Source: an uncultured Mucispirillum sp.
GTDB taxonomy: Bacteria; Chrysiogenota; Deferribacteres; Deferribacterales; Mucispirillaceae
DNA length: 6,136 nt
Reading direction: 5' to 3'
NCBI GenBank assembly: GCA_937890655.1
Contig: CALADT010000214.1
Coordinates: 1 to 6,136 of the forward strand
A program made the position numbers and the translations under genes. The notes beneath the pieces are model-generated. The model did not search any database and was not told the origin of the DNA. It saw only the letters and a program-made list of their open reading frames with translations. Below, piece by piece: positions 1 to 6,136 of this stretch. Position 1 is the stretch's first letter; the number at the start of each line of letters is the position of its first letter.

Positions 1-18
1 ATATTATAATAATATAGT

Positions 19-24
19 GGTGAT
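19..24 (+). promoter_or_regulatory. Ribosome binding site of the PLD-SF2 helicase gene
   Basis: GGTGAT lies 3 nt before the ATG at 28. It matches the 3' half of the extended Shine-Dalgarno consensus (AAGGAGGTGAT), so the register relative to the start is normal although the GGAGG core is degenerate. An in-frame TAA at 10-12 and the absence of any earlier ATG/GTG/TTG in frame make ATG-28 the only reasonable start. Confidence 0.6.
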
Positions 25-27
25 AAA

Positions 28-3000
28 ATGAAAAAACTACCAACAGGATTATATGAAGAAGTTATAAATGATAAAATACTGAATTTAATTAGTGAGTATG
101 ATAATGAATTAATAAATAAAAAATATATTGATAAAGCAGAAAGCTCATTAATACTTTCAAATTATATATCAGAAATTATAAGAAATGGTTTAGAATATGT
201 ATCAAGCAATCAAGATAAAGATAATATAACAAAAAAAATAATGATAAATGAATTAATTACTATTTTTGCAGATAAAGTAAACGATAAAAATATAAAACAA
301 TTAATAATAAATTTTCAAGCAGAACAATTATTTGCAATACATGAAAAGCAAGATAAAAACAAACATCTTAATAGGCCTGAAACATCTCTATGTAATAGTT
401 CACTTTTTACAGGTGCACAAAATGAACCAAAACTATATAGCGAAATACAAAAAGAAATATTATCATGTAATCAAATTGATATGTTAGTTTCATTTATAAA
501 ACATGGTGGTCTAATGCTTATATATGACCAACTACATAATTTTACACAAAATGGTGGTAAACTCAGAATAATAACTACTACATATATGAAAGCAACAGAT
601 ATTAAAGCAATAGAAATGCTAAGCGAATTAAACAATGTAGAAATTAAAATAAATTATAATATTGATAGAACTAGAATGCATGCAAAAGCATATATTTTTC
701 ATCGTAACACAGGTTATTCAACTGCATATATAGGCTCTTCTAATATGTCTCGACCTGCATTGACAGAAGGATTAGAGTGGAATATTAAAATAACTCAAAA
801 AGATATGAGCGATACTATGGATAGAGTAAAACAAACTTTTGAAAGCTATTGGGAAGATAAGGAATTTAAATCATATAATAGTTCAAATTCTGAACAAAAA
901 GAAATTTTAGCAAAAGCATTAGATAAAAAGGTAAATATAGAAAGTTTAAAGTTTTATATTGATAGTAACCCATACCCTTTTCAACAAGAAATATTAGATA
1001 GTTTACAAGCAGAAAGAAAATTAAGAAATAATTATAAAAACCTTATAATAGCCGCAACAGGAACAGGTAAAACAGTTATCTCTGCTTTTGACTATAAAAG
1101 GTATTGTGAAGAAAATAAAAACAAATGTAATTTACTATTTATAGCCCATAGAGAAGAAATTTTAAAACAAAGTTTAGAAACTTTTCGTATAATATTAAAA
1201 GATCAAAATTTTGGAGAATTATATACTGGCAACAATACTCCTACACAATATAACCACTTATTTATGACAGTTCAAACTTTTAAATCAAAAAATTTTATTA
1301 AACTTACAATTGATGATTTTTACCAATTTATTATTGTAGATGAAACTCACCATGCAGCTGCTAAAAGTTATGAAGAAATTTTTTCATACTATAAACCACA
1401 AGTGTTACTAGGTTTAACAGCTACCCCTGAAAGAGCAGACGGCAAAGATATATTTAAGTATTTTAACAAAATATCTGCAGAAATAAGGTTACCTGAAGCA
1501 ATAGAAAGGCAACTTTTATCCCCTTTTCATTATTTTGGTGTTACAGATAATGTAGACCTATCATCTCTTACTTGGTCAAAAGGTTCATACAATATTAAGG
1601 AGCTAAGCGATATATATACAATCAATGAATCTTTAGCTATTCAAAGAGTAAGTAATATTATAAATGCTATTAATAAATATGTTACAAATGTAGATGAAAT
1701 TAAAGGTATAGGTTTTTGTGTTTCAAAAGAACATGCAAAATTTATGAGCTATCATTTTAATAAATCAAATATTCCTTCAATTTCATTAACATCAGATAGT
1801 AGTAAAGAAGAAAGAAATAATGCAAAAGATAAATTACTTAATGGAACTTATAAATTTATATTTGTAGTAGACTTATATAATGAAGGAGTAGATATTCCTG
1901 AAATTAATACTGTATTATTTTTAAGGCCAACAGAATCTCTTACTATATTTTTACAACAATTAGGACGTGGCTTACGCCTTGCTAAAAATAAAGATTATTT
2001 AACAGTATTGGATTTTATAGGACAAGCCCATAAAAAATATAATTTTGAAGATAAGTTCACATCACTATTACATAAAACAAGAAAAAACTTAAAAAATGAA
2101 ATAGATAATGGGTTTATATCTCTACCTAAAAACTGTTATATAACACTAGAAAAAGAAGCAACAAAATATATTTTAAATAATATTAAAGGTTATTTTAATA
2201 CAAGAAATATTCATATAGAAAGGCTTATGAATTTCTATGATGAAACAGGTAAAGAGCCTACATTATTAAATTATTTAGAGCATTATAATATAAATCCAAT
2301 GAATATATATAGATATGCTTCATTTAACAAACTATTAGTAGTTGCAAAATTAAAAGAAGAATATAATGAAAATATTTATATAAAAGCAAATGATATATTA
2401 GCTAAGTTAACACAAATTAATTCTTATAAATTTATTGATTTTATTATTAATATATTATCAAATAATATCACGTCATTTTCTATATTAGAAAAAAGAATGT
2501 TACAAATGTTTTATTTTACAATTAATGATGTATCTCTTGATGAATGTAATGAACAAATACTATTACAATGGCTTAATGATTTTAAAAATAATAAAGTTTT
2601 ATGTGAAGAAATAATTGAATTATTAAATTACAATAAAAATAAAATAGATTTTATATCTCAAATAATAGAAAATAATTTTGAATACCCACTAGAAGTATAT
2701 TGTAGTTATAATAGAGACCAAATTTTATCTGCTTTTGACTTTTTTAAACCCAGAACTATTAGAGAAGGTGTAAAATATTTAGACGACAAAAAAATTGATA
2801 TATTACTAATAACTCTTAATAAATCAGAAAAAAATTATTCACCTACAACAATGTATAAAGATTTTTCTAGAAATGAAAACCAATTCCATTGGCAAAGCCA
2901 AAATAAAACATCTGAAACATCAGTAGTCGGAAAACGATATATTAACCATAAAGAAACAGGTAATAGAGTTTTGTTATTTGTTCGTGAAAATAGTGTAAAT

Positions 3001-3150
3001 CAATATGGAATAAGAGAATATTATACTTTTTTAGGCACAGGAAATTATATCTCACACAAAGGAGAAAAACCAATGAGTATAGAATGGCAACTTGACTTCC
3101 CTATTCCTGCAAGATTTATTTCAACTACACAAAAACTTATAGCTTTGTAG
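28..3150 (+). CDS. PLD-nuclease / SF2 DEAD-DEAH helicase with C-terminal DUF3427 domain
   Basis: This is a predicted nucleic-acid-processing ATPase of 1040 aa, about the usual length for the PLD-helicase-DUF3427 family. Residues ~1-115 are a charged helical N-terminus. Residues ~120-285 form a phospholipase-D-like domain with one HKD signature: H218, K220, then G236-S-S-N239. The usual Asp of HxK(x4)D is His225, which I recall as common in this family. The helicase core follows: motif I A343-T-G-T-G-K348-T349, motif II D438-E-T-H441, motif III-like T464-A-T-P467, motif V around E619-G-V-D622, and motif VI Q644-L-G-R-G-L-R650. Residues ~690-900 are a poorly conserved helical linker. The C-terminus carries DUF3427 hallmarks: H954-W-Q-S-Q-N959, R970-Y-I-N-H974, L982-L-F-V-R986 and S1009-H-K-G-E-K-P-M-S1017. 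No signal peptide or membrane segment is seen, so it should be cytosolic. Tandem stops TAG-TAA end the gene. The family is clear. A role in phage or plasmid defence, or in DNA repair, is inference; substrate and polarity are unknown. Confidence 0.93.
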   Translation: MKKLPTGLYEEVINDKILNLISEYDNELINKKYIDKAESSLILSNYISEIIRNGLEYVSSNQDKDNITKKIMINELITIFADKVNDKNIKQLIINFQAEQLFAIHEKQDKNKHLNRPETSLCNSSLFTGAQNEPKLYSEIQKEILSCNQIDMLVSFIKHGGLMLIYDQLHNFTQNGGKLRIITTTYMKATDIKAIEMLSELNNVEIKINYNIDRTRMHAKAYIFHRNTGYSTAYIGSSNMSRPALTEGLEWNIKITQKDMSDTMDRVKQTFESYWEDKEFKSYNSSNSEQKEILAKALDKKVNIESLKFYIDSNPYPFQQEILDSLQAERKLRNNYKNLIIAATGTGKTVISAFDYKRYCEENKNKCNLLFIAHREEILKQSLETFRIILKDQNFGELYTGNNTPTQYNHLFMTVQTFKSKNFIKLTIDDFYQFIIVDETHHAAAKSYEEIFSYYKPQVLLGLTATPERADGKDIFKYFNKISAEIRLPEAIERQLLSPFHYFGVTDNVDLSSLTWSKGSYNIKELSDIYTINESLAIQRVSNIINAINKYVTNVDEIKGIGFCVSKEHAKFMSYHFNKSNIPSISLTSDSSKEERNNAKDKLLNGTYKFIFVVDLYNEGVDIPEINTVLFLRPTESLTIFLQQLGRGLRLAKNKDYLTVLDFIGQAHKKYNFEDKFTSLLHKTRKNLKNEIDNGFISLPKNCYITLEKEATKYILNNIKGYFNTRNIHIERLMNFYDETGKEPTLLNYLEHYNINPMNIYRYASFNKLLVVAKLKEEYNENIYIKANDILAKLTQINSYKFIDFIINILSNNITSFSILEKRMLQMFYFTINDVSLDECNEQILLQWLNDFKNNKVLCEEIIELLNYNKNKIDFISQIIENNFEYPLEVYCSYNRDQILSAFDFFKPRTIREGVKYLDDKKIDILLITLNKSEKNYSPTTMYKDFSRNENQFHWQSQNKTSETSVVGKRYINHKETGNRVLLFVRENSVNQYGIREYYTFLGTGNYISHKGEKPMSIEWQLDFPIPARFISTTQKLIAL

Positions 3151-3192
3151 TAACTACCATATTATAATTAAAAGTTATCATATTTTTTACAT

Positions 3193-3229
3193 TATTACAT
3201 AATACTATATTGCAAAAAATTATGTAATA
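3193..3229. repeat. 11-bp perfect inverted repeat between the two helicase genes
   Basis: The left arm TATTACATAAT (3193-3203) is the exact reverse complement of the right arm ATTATGTAATA (3219-3229), with a 15-nt spacer between them. Each arm holds a single G or C, so as an RNA hairpin it is weak, and no T-tract follows; a Rho-independent terminator is unlikely. The right arm lies in the spacer of the proposed promoter of the downstream gene and the -35 lies in the loop. That placement would suit a dimeric regulator's operator. Some palindromy arises by chance in such AT-rich DNA, but 11 perfect pairs is more than trivial. Confidence 0.55.
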
Positions 3230-3238
3230 GAATATTAT
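3210..3238 (+). promoter_or_regulatory. Possible sigma-70/A promoter of the SF1 helicase gene
   Basis: TTGCAA (3210-3215, 4 of 6 to consensus) and TATTAT (3233-3238, 5 of 6) are separated by exactly 17 nt. This would start transcription near 3245 and give a leader of about 55 nt. A 150-nt gap after the previous gene makes a separate promoter reasonable. The intergenic DNA is so AT-rich that other -10-like hexamers exist (TATAAA at 3284-3289), but none has an equally spaced -35. Confidence 0.4.
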
Positions 3239-3286
3239 ATACGGAAAACATAATACACAAATTTTGTTTTAATCACTATATATTAT

Positions 3287-3292
3287 AAAAGG
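3287..3292 (+). promoter_or_regulatory. Ribosome binding site of the SF1 helicase gene
   Basis: AAAAGG ends 8 nt before ATG-3301. It is a modest Shine-Dalgarno (AAGG core). An in-frame TAA at 3295-3297 lies immediately upstream, so translation cannot begin earlier and ATG-3301 is fixed as the first possible start. Confidence 0.6.
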
Positions 3293-3300
3293 CTTAAAGT

Positions 3301-5868
3301 ATGATAAAAAATTGTTTAATTTACCTAAAAGGTGAAGATAGAACTAACGATATTGAAAAATGTTACTTAAAAGATAATAAGTTATGTGTTATATTTAAAA
3401 GAAATAATGACGTATATGAATATAATGAAGCAAGTTATAAAATAGTAGAAAAAGCATGTGCTAATAATGTATTTAATTATTTTTCTGAAATTAGTAAAAA
3501 AATTACAATAAAAAATGAAGAAACTAATACAGAAGATTCTATTCTTGGAAAAGAGTATGATAAAATCTCAAATAAATCTTTAAATAAAAAATCTGCCCTT
3601 TATTTATTTCTACACCCTGATAAATTTAAAGAAAAACAAAATAGCTCGCAAACTATTATTTACCCTTTTAGCTCTAATATATCACAAAGTATGGCAATAG
3701 ATAACGCTATTAATTCCCAAATAAGTATTATTGAAGGCCCACCAGGAACAGGTAAAACTCAAACTATTTTAAATATTATTGCAAATATTATATCTATAGG
3801 TAAAAATGTGGCTGTTGTTTCAAACAATAACTCTGCTATTGATAATGTATATGAAAAATTAAGCAAAAATAATTTTGGCTATATATGTGCCTTTTTAGGG
3901 AATAAAGTAAATAAGGCTAAATTTATTGAAGAACAAAATGAAACCTACCCTAAAACTGAAGAATACCCACAAATACCTAAATTATTAAAAGAGATTGATA
4001 CATTAAATAAACAAGCCTATTTAATTTCTGATTATAAAAACAAACAGGCAAAATTAAAACAAGAACTATATAGTATTAATTTAGAATACCAATATTTTAA
4101 AAACCAAGTTAATTTAGATAATATTCAAGAAGATTATGATTTACTATTTAATAAAAGTAAACAATTATCACATATTACATCACAATCTGTTTTAGAAATT
4201 AAAAACCATATAGAATATTATAATAAAGTAAAACTATTTTACAAATTAAAACTTGTGCTTATAAATAATTTTGGTTCGTTTGATTTTTATAAGAAAAATA
4301 TTAACCATATTACTACTATACTTGAAAAACTCTTTTATGATTTAAGAGTATATGAAATAAATAATGAACTTAAACATATTGAAAAAACATTAAACTCTCT
4401 TGATGAAAATGTAATAATGAATAAACAAAGAGAATATTCCCTTTATTATTTTAGAGATATGTTGGATAAAAAATATAATAAAAAAGAAAAAAGACATAAA
4501 TTTGAAAAAAATGATTTTATAAGTAATGCTAGTGATATTATAAAAGAATATCCTGTAATATTAAGCACTACTTATGCTATAAAATATACTCTTGAAATGG
4601 GTGATGAACTTTTTGATTATATTATTATAGATGAAGCATCTCAAGTGGATTTAGTTACTGGTGTTTTAGCTTTAAGTGTTGCAAAACATGCAGTTATTGT
4701 TGGAGATACAAAACAGCTAACGCATATTATAGAAAACAATAAACTATGTGATTTAATAAGAATTAATCACAAATATAAAATAACAAATAACTATAACTTT
4801 ATACAACATAATTTATTAAGCGCATGTTTAAATACTTTTAAAAATATACCTTGTGTACTATTAAAGGAGCATTACAGGTGCCACCCACAAATAATAGGCT
4901 TTTGTAATCAAAAATACTATAACAATGAACTTATTATTTTAAGTAAAGATAATAATGAAGAAAATGTTTTAAAAGCCATTAAAACAGTTAAAGGAAACCA
5001 TGAAATATATAAATATAACCAACGAGAAATAGATGAAATATGCAAAACTTTTATCCCAGAATTAATAGAGAAAATAAAGGAAGATGAAATAGGAGTGATA
5101 TCTCCTTATGTTAAGCAAAAATCCATGATAGAATCCACACTAAATGGTAAAAATATACAAGTAGATACAGTGCATAAATATCAAGGTAGAGAAAAAGATG
5201 CTATTATACTTACTACTGTTATGAATGATATTAATGACTTTATTGATAATAGTAGTTTAATAAATGTAGCAGTGAGTCGTGCAAAAACATATTTTAGAGT
5301 GGTTGCTTCCCATGAAATAGTAAATGGTAAAAATAATATTAGTGATTTATATAACTATATTCAATATAACGGCGGTCAGGTAACAGAAAGCAAATTACAA
5401 TCTATTTTTGATTTACTTTATTCTGCAAATAAAGAAGCAAGAATGAGTTTTTTAAAAGGAAAAAGGCTTATTTCAAAATATGATTCTGAAAATTTAATGT
5501 TTGAATATCTTAATAATATTTTAAGCAAATTTGATGATTTAAGGCTTATGTTATTTGTAAAACTTAATAGAATAATTAAAGACAATACCCTTTTAAATGA
5601 AGAAGAATGTAACTTTTTAAACTCATCTAGCCATGTGGATTTTTTACTTATTAATACCTTAAATAAACAGCCTGTTTGTGCTATTGAAGTGGACGGATTT
5701 TCTTTTCATAACAATAAAAAACAAATTATAAGAGATAATATAAAAAATACTATACTTGAAAAATATAATATACCACTTATAAGGCTAAGCACAAAAGGAA
5801 GTGGCGAAGAACAAATAATTATTGAAAAATTAGTATCACTTGGATATAAATTAAAAGAAGAAGTATAA
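3301..5868 (+). CDS. SF1 (Upf1/DNA2-like, COG1112-type) helicase with C-terminal DUF2726-like nuclease domain
   Basis: This is a predicted 855-aa ATP-dependent helicase fused to a nuclease. Residues ~1-55 look like a small beta-rich module that I cannot name. The SF1B core shows Q129, motif I G146-P-P-G-T-G-K152-T153, motif Ia around S174-N-N-N-S-A-I-D-N182, an S422-T-T-Y425 motif, motif II D444-E-A-S447, motif III G468-D-T-K-Q472, motif IV E523-H-Y-R-C-H-P529, motif V T623-V-H-K-Y-Q-G-R630-E631 and motif VI V656-A-V-S-R660-A-K662. The stretch ~190-420 between Ia and II is long, Lys/Glu/Asn-rich and coiled-coil-like. Residues ~715-850 resemble DUF2726/Vsr-type endonuclease domains: E730, D780, E796-V-D798-G, H803, R811-D812 and a closing P825-L-I-R828. 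All core ATPase residues are present, so the enzyme looks active. No signal or membrane segment is seen. It follows the PLD-SF2 helicase gene in the same orientation after 150 nt. Family assignment is confident; substrate (DNA or RNA) and a defence role are inferred. Confidence 0.92.
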   Translation: MIKNCLIYLKGEDRTNDIEKCYLKDNKLCVIFKRNNDVYEYNEASYKIVEKACANNVFNYFSEISKKITIKNEETNTEDSILGKEYDKISNKSLNKKSALYLFLHPDKFKEKQNSSQTIIYPFSSNISQSMAIDNAINSQISIIEGPPGTGKTQTILNIIANIISIGKNVAVVSNNNSAIDNVYEKLSKNNFGYICAFLGNKVNKAKFIEEQNETYPKTEEYPQIPKLLKEIDTLNKQAYLISDYKNKQAKLKQELYSINLEYQYFKNQVNLDNIQEDYDLLFNKSKQLSHITSQSVLEIKNHIEYYNKVKLFYKLKLVLINNFGSFDFYKKNINHITTILEKLFYDLRVYEINNELKHIEKTLNSLDENVIMNKQREYSLYYFRDMLDKKYNKKEKRHKFEKNDFISNASDIIKEYPVILSTTYAIKYTLEMGDELFDYIIIDEASQVDLVTGVLALSVAKHAVIVGDTKQLTHIIENNKLCDLIRINHKYKITNNYNFIQHNLLSACLNTFKNIPCVLLKEHYRCHPQIIGFCNQKYYNNELIILSKDNNEENVLKAIKTVKGNHEIYKYNQREIDEICKTFIPELIEKIKEDEIGVISPYVKQKSMIESTLNGKNIQVDTVHKYQGREKDAIILTTVMNDINDFIDNSSLINVAVSRAKTYFRVVASHEIVNGKNNISDLYNYIQYNGGQVTESKLQSIFDLLYSANKEARMSFLKGKRLISKYDSENLMFEYLNNILSKFDDLRLMLFVKLNRIIKDNTLLNEEECNFLNSSSHVDFLLINTLNKQPVCAIEVDGFSFHNNKKQIIRDNIKNTILEKYNIPLIRLSTKGSGEEQIIIEKLVSLGYKLKEEV

Positions 5869-5893
5869 AGAGCCTTGTTATAAGGCTCTTTAT
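5865..5893. terminator. Bidirectional Rho-independent terminator between convergent genes
   Basis: A perfect 12-bp stem (5865-5876 with 5882-5893) encloses a 5-nt loop (GTTAT). It has a GC-containing core, GAGCC/GGCTC, flanked by A-runs on the left and T-runs on the right, so it can form on either strand. It begins inside the helicase's last codons and includes its TAA stop (5866-5868). The small minus-strand gene stops only 5 nt beyond its other side. On the + strand the T-run is short (TTTATT); on the - strand the stem is followed by TTTATACTTCTTTT when the arm's own T-run is counted. Confidence 0.85.
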
Positions 5894-5898
5894 TGATA

Positions 5899-6042
5899 TT
5901 ATTTACCTTTTTGGTTAGGGTTTAATTGTTTACCTCTATCACCTTGAGCTTTGTCATATTGCTTATTTGTTCCGTCAGTTCCTTTATTAGGATTTTGCAT
6001 ATTAGATTCGTTATCTTTTGGTTTTATTTTGTCTTTACTCAT
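5899..6042 (-). CDS. Small hydrophilic, probably disordered 47-aa protein
   Basis: Reading the minus strand from ATG (6042-6040) to TAA (5901-5899) gives a 47-aa protein that starts MSKDKIKPKDNESN and ends KQLNPNQKGK. It contains 10 Lys, 1 Arg, 5 Asp and 1 Glu, is rich in Asn, Gln and Gly, and has no Cys, Trp, Phe, Val or His. It has no hydrophobic stretch, so it is neither secreted nor membrane-bound by its own signals. Two related blocks, NPNKG at 18-22 and NPNQKG at 41-46, bracket a GTNKQYDKAQGDRGKQ core. The layout resembles small bacterial hydrophilic proteins with NPN/GTxGTN motifs of unknown function, judged from memory. The case for a real gene is a near-perfect AAAGGAGG site, consensus promoter hexamers upstream and a terminator just after the stop. 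G+C is 43 of 144 bases. It is convergent with the helicase gene and has its own promoter, so it is probably independent of it. Function unknown. Confidence 0.82.
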   Translation of the reverse strand: MSKDKIKPKDNESNMQNPNKGTDGTNKQYDKAQGDRGKQLNPNQKGK

Positions 6043-6049
6043 AAATAAA

Positions 6050-6057
6050 CCTCCTTT
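6050..6057 (-). promoter_or_regulatory. Strong ribosome binding site of the 47-aa gene
   Basis: On the minus strand AAAGGAGG ends 7 nt before the ATG. It is the strongest Shine-Dalgarno in the window and decides the start of a gene that would otherwise be too short to trust. Confidence 0.9.
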
Positions 6058-6073
6058 ATTTTTTTATACTGCC

Positions 6074-6100
6074 ATTATACACGGGGGGGGGAAATGTCAA
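6074..6100 (-). promoter_or_regulatory. Consensus -35/-10 promoter with a C9 spacer, for the 47-aa gene
   Basis: On the minus strand the -35 is TTGACA (6100-6095) and the -10 is TATAAT (6079-6074), both perfect sigma-70/A hexamers. The spacer is 15 nt, two short of the optimum, and consists mostly of a run of nine C. Transcription would start near 6067 and give a leader of about 25 nt that contains the AAAGGAGG site. The DNA just upstream (6101-6136) is almost pure A/T and could act as an UP element. The gene would be expected to be expressed weakly at this tract length and more strongly with one or two additional C. Confidence 0.85.
6083..6091. repeat. Mononucleotide tract G9 (C9 on the minus strand)
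   Basis: Nine consecutive G on the + strand stand out sharply in AT-rich DNA; no comparable G or C run occurs elsewhere in the window. The tract sits wholly inside the -35/-10 spacer of the minus-strand promoter, where length changes by slipped-strand mispairing alter spacing. The exact count may differ between cells, or be affected by sequencing error. Confidence 0.9.
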
Positions 6101-6136
6101 GATATAATTTCAAAAATATAAAAAATTATATAAAAC

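Noticed and set aside
1..10. Perfect TATAAT (5-10) just upstream of the first gene, as a possible -10 element.
   Set aside because: It would start transcription around 16-17, at or inside the ribosome binding site; no -35 can be seen because the window begins here; and such hexamers are frequent by chance in this AT-rich DNA.
1321..1356. Motif II of the SF2 helicase reads DETH rather than DEAH or DEAD, as a possible inactivating change.
   Set aside because: The catalytic Asp438-Glu439 and the final His441 are kept; the third position varies widely in SF2 helicases, so activity should not be affected.
3142..3158. Small palindrome GTAGTAACTAC around the tandem stop of the first gene.
   Set aside because: Five-base arms with a one-base centre cannot form a useful hairpin and are expected by chance.
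3159..3168. The decamer ATATTATAAT occurs both at 1-10 and at 3159-3168, before each large gene, suggesting a shared regulatory box.
   Set aside because: It consists only of A and T, sits at very different distances from the two starts (18 and 133 nt), and the second copy has no properly spaced -35. Chance is the simpler explanation.
3193..3229. The intergenic inverted repeat as a Rho-independent terminator of the first gene.
   Set aside because: Each arm has one G or C in 11 bases and no T-tract follows, unlike the clear terminator at 5865-5893.

Overview
The window is very AT-rich. Its codons are dominated by A/T-ending triplets (ATA, AGA, TTA, AAA, AAT), and its ribosome binding sites and sigma-70/A-type promoter elements resemble those of low-GC bacteria. 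A low-GC Firmicute (Clostridia-like) fits best, because of the strong AAAGGAGG site and the classic TTGACA/TATAAT promoter near the right end. Brachyspira or a Campylobacterota member cannot be excluded from sequence alone. There are no rRNA, tRNA, CRISPR or transposase features.

Layout. (1) 28-3150, + strand: a 1040-aa protein with an N-terminal phospholipase-D-like (HKD) nuclease domain, an SF2 DEAD/DEAH helicase core and a C-terminal DUF3427-type domain. (2) 3151-3300: a 150-nt intergenic gap with an 11-bp inverted repeat that overlaps a plausible promoter. (3) 3301-5868, + strand: an 855-aa SF1 (Upf1/DNA2-like, COG1112-type) helicase with a long helical/coiled-coil insertion and a C-terminal DUF2726-like, PD-(D/E)XK-type nuclease domain. 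(4) 5865-5893: a strong hairpin that overlaps the helicase stop codon and can serve as a bidirectional terminator. (5) 5899-6042, - strand: a 47-aa, very hydrophilic, probably disordered protein with a near-perfect ribosome binding site. (6) 6074-6100, - strand: its promoter, with consensus -35 and -10 hexamers separated by a 15-nt spacer that contains a run of nine C (G9 on the + strand).

How the genes fit together. The two large genes lie in tandem, and each joins a predicted nuclease domain to a helicase motor: PLD with SF2 in the first, SF1 with DUF2726 in the second. This kind of pairing is typical of anti-mobile-element or DNA-processing modules. It recalls the Mokosh parts list (COG1112 helicase plus PLD nuclease) but with a different domain arrangement. 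A defence role is an inference; nothing in the window proves it. The second gene probably has its own promoter, so the two need not be strictly co-transcribed. The small convergent gene looks independent. Its promoter is the most striking regulatory feature: a mononucleotide tract inside the -35/-10 spacer is the hallmark of transcriptional phase variation.

Only 27 nt precede the first gene, so any partner genes upstream are not visible.
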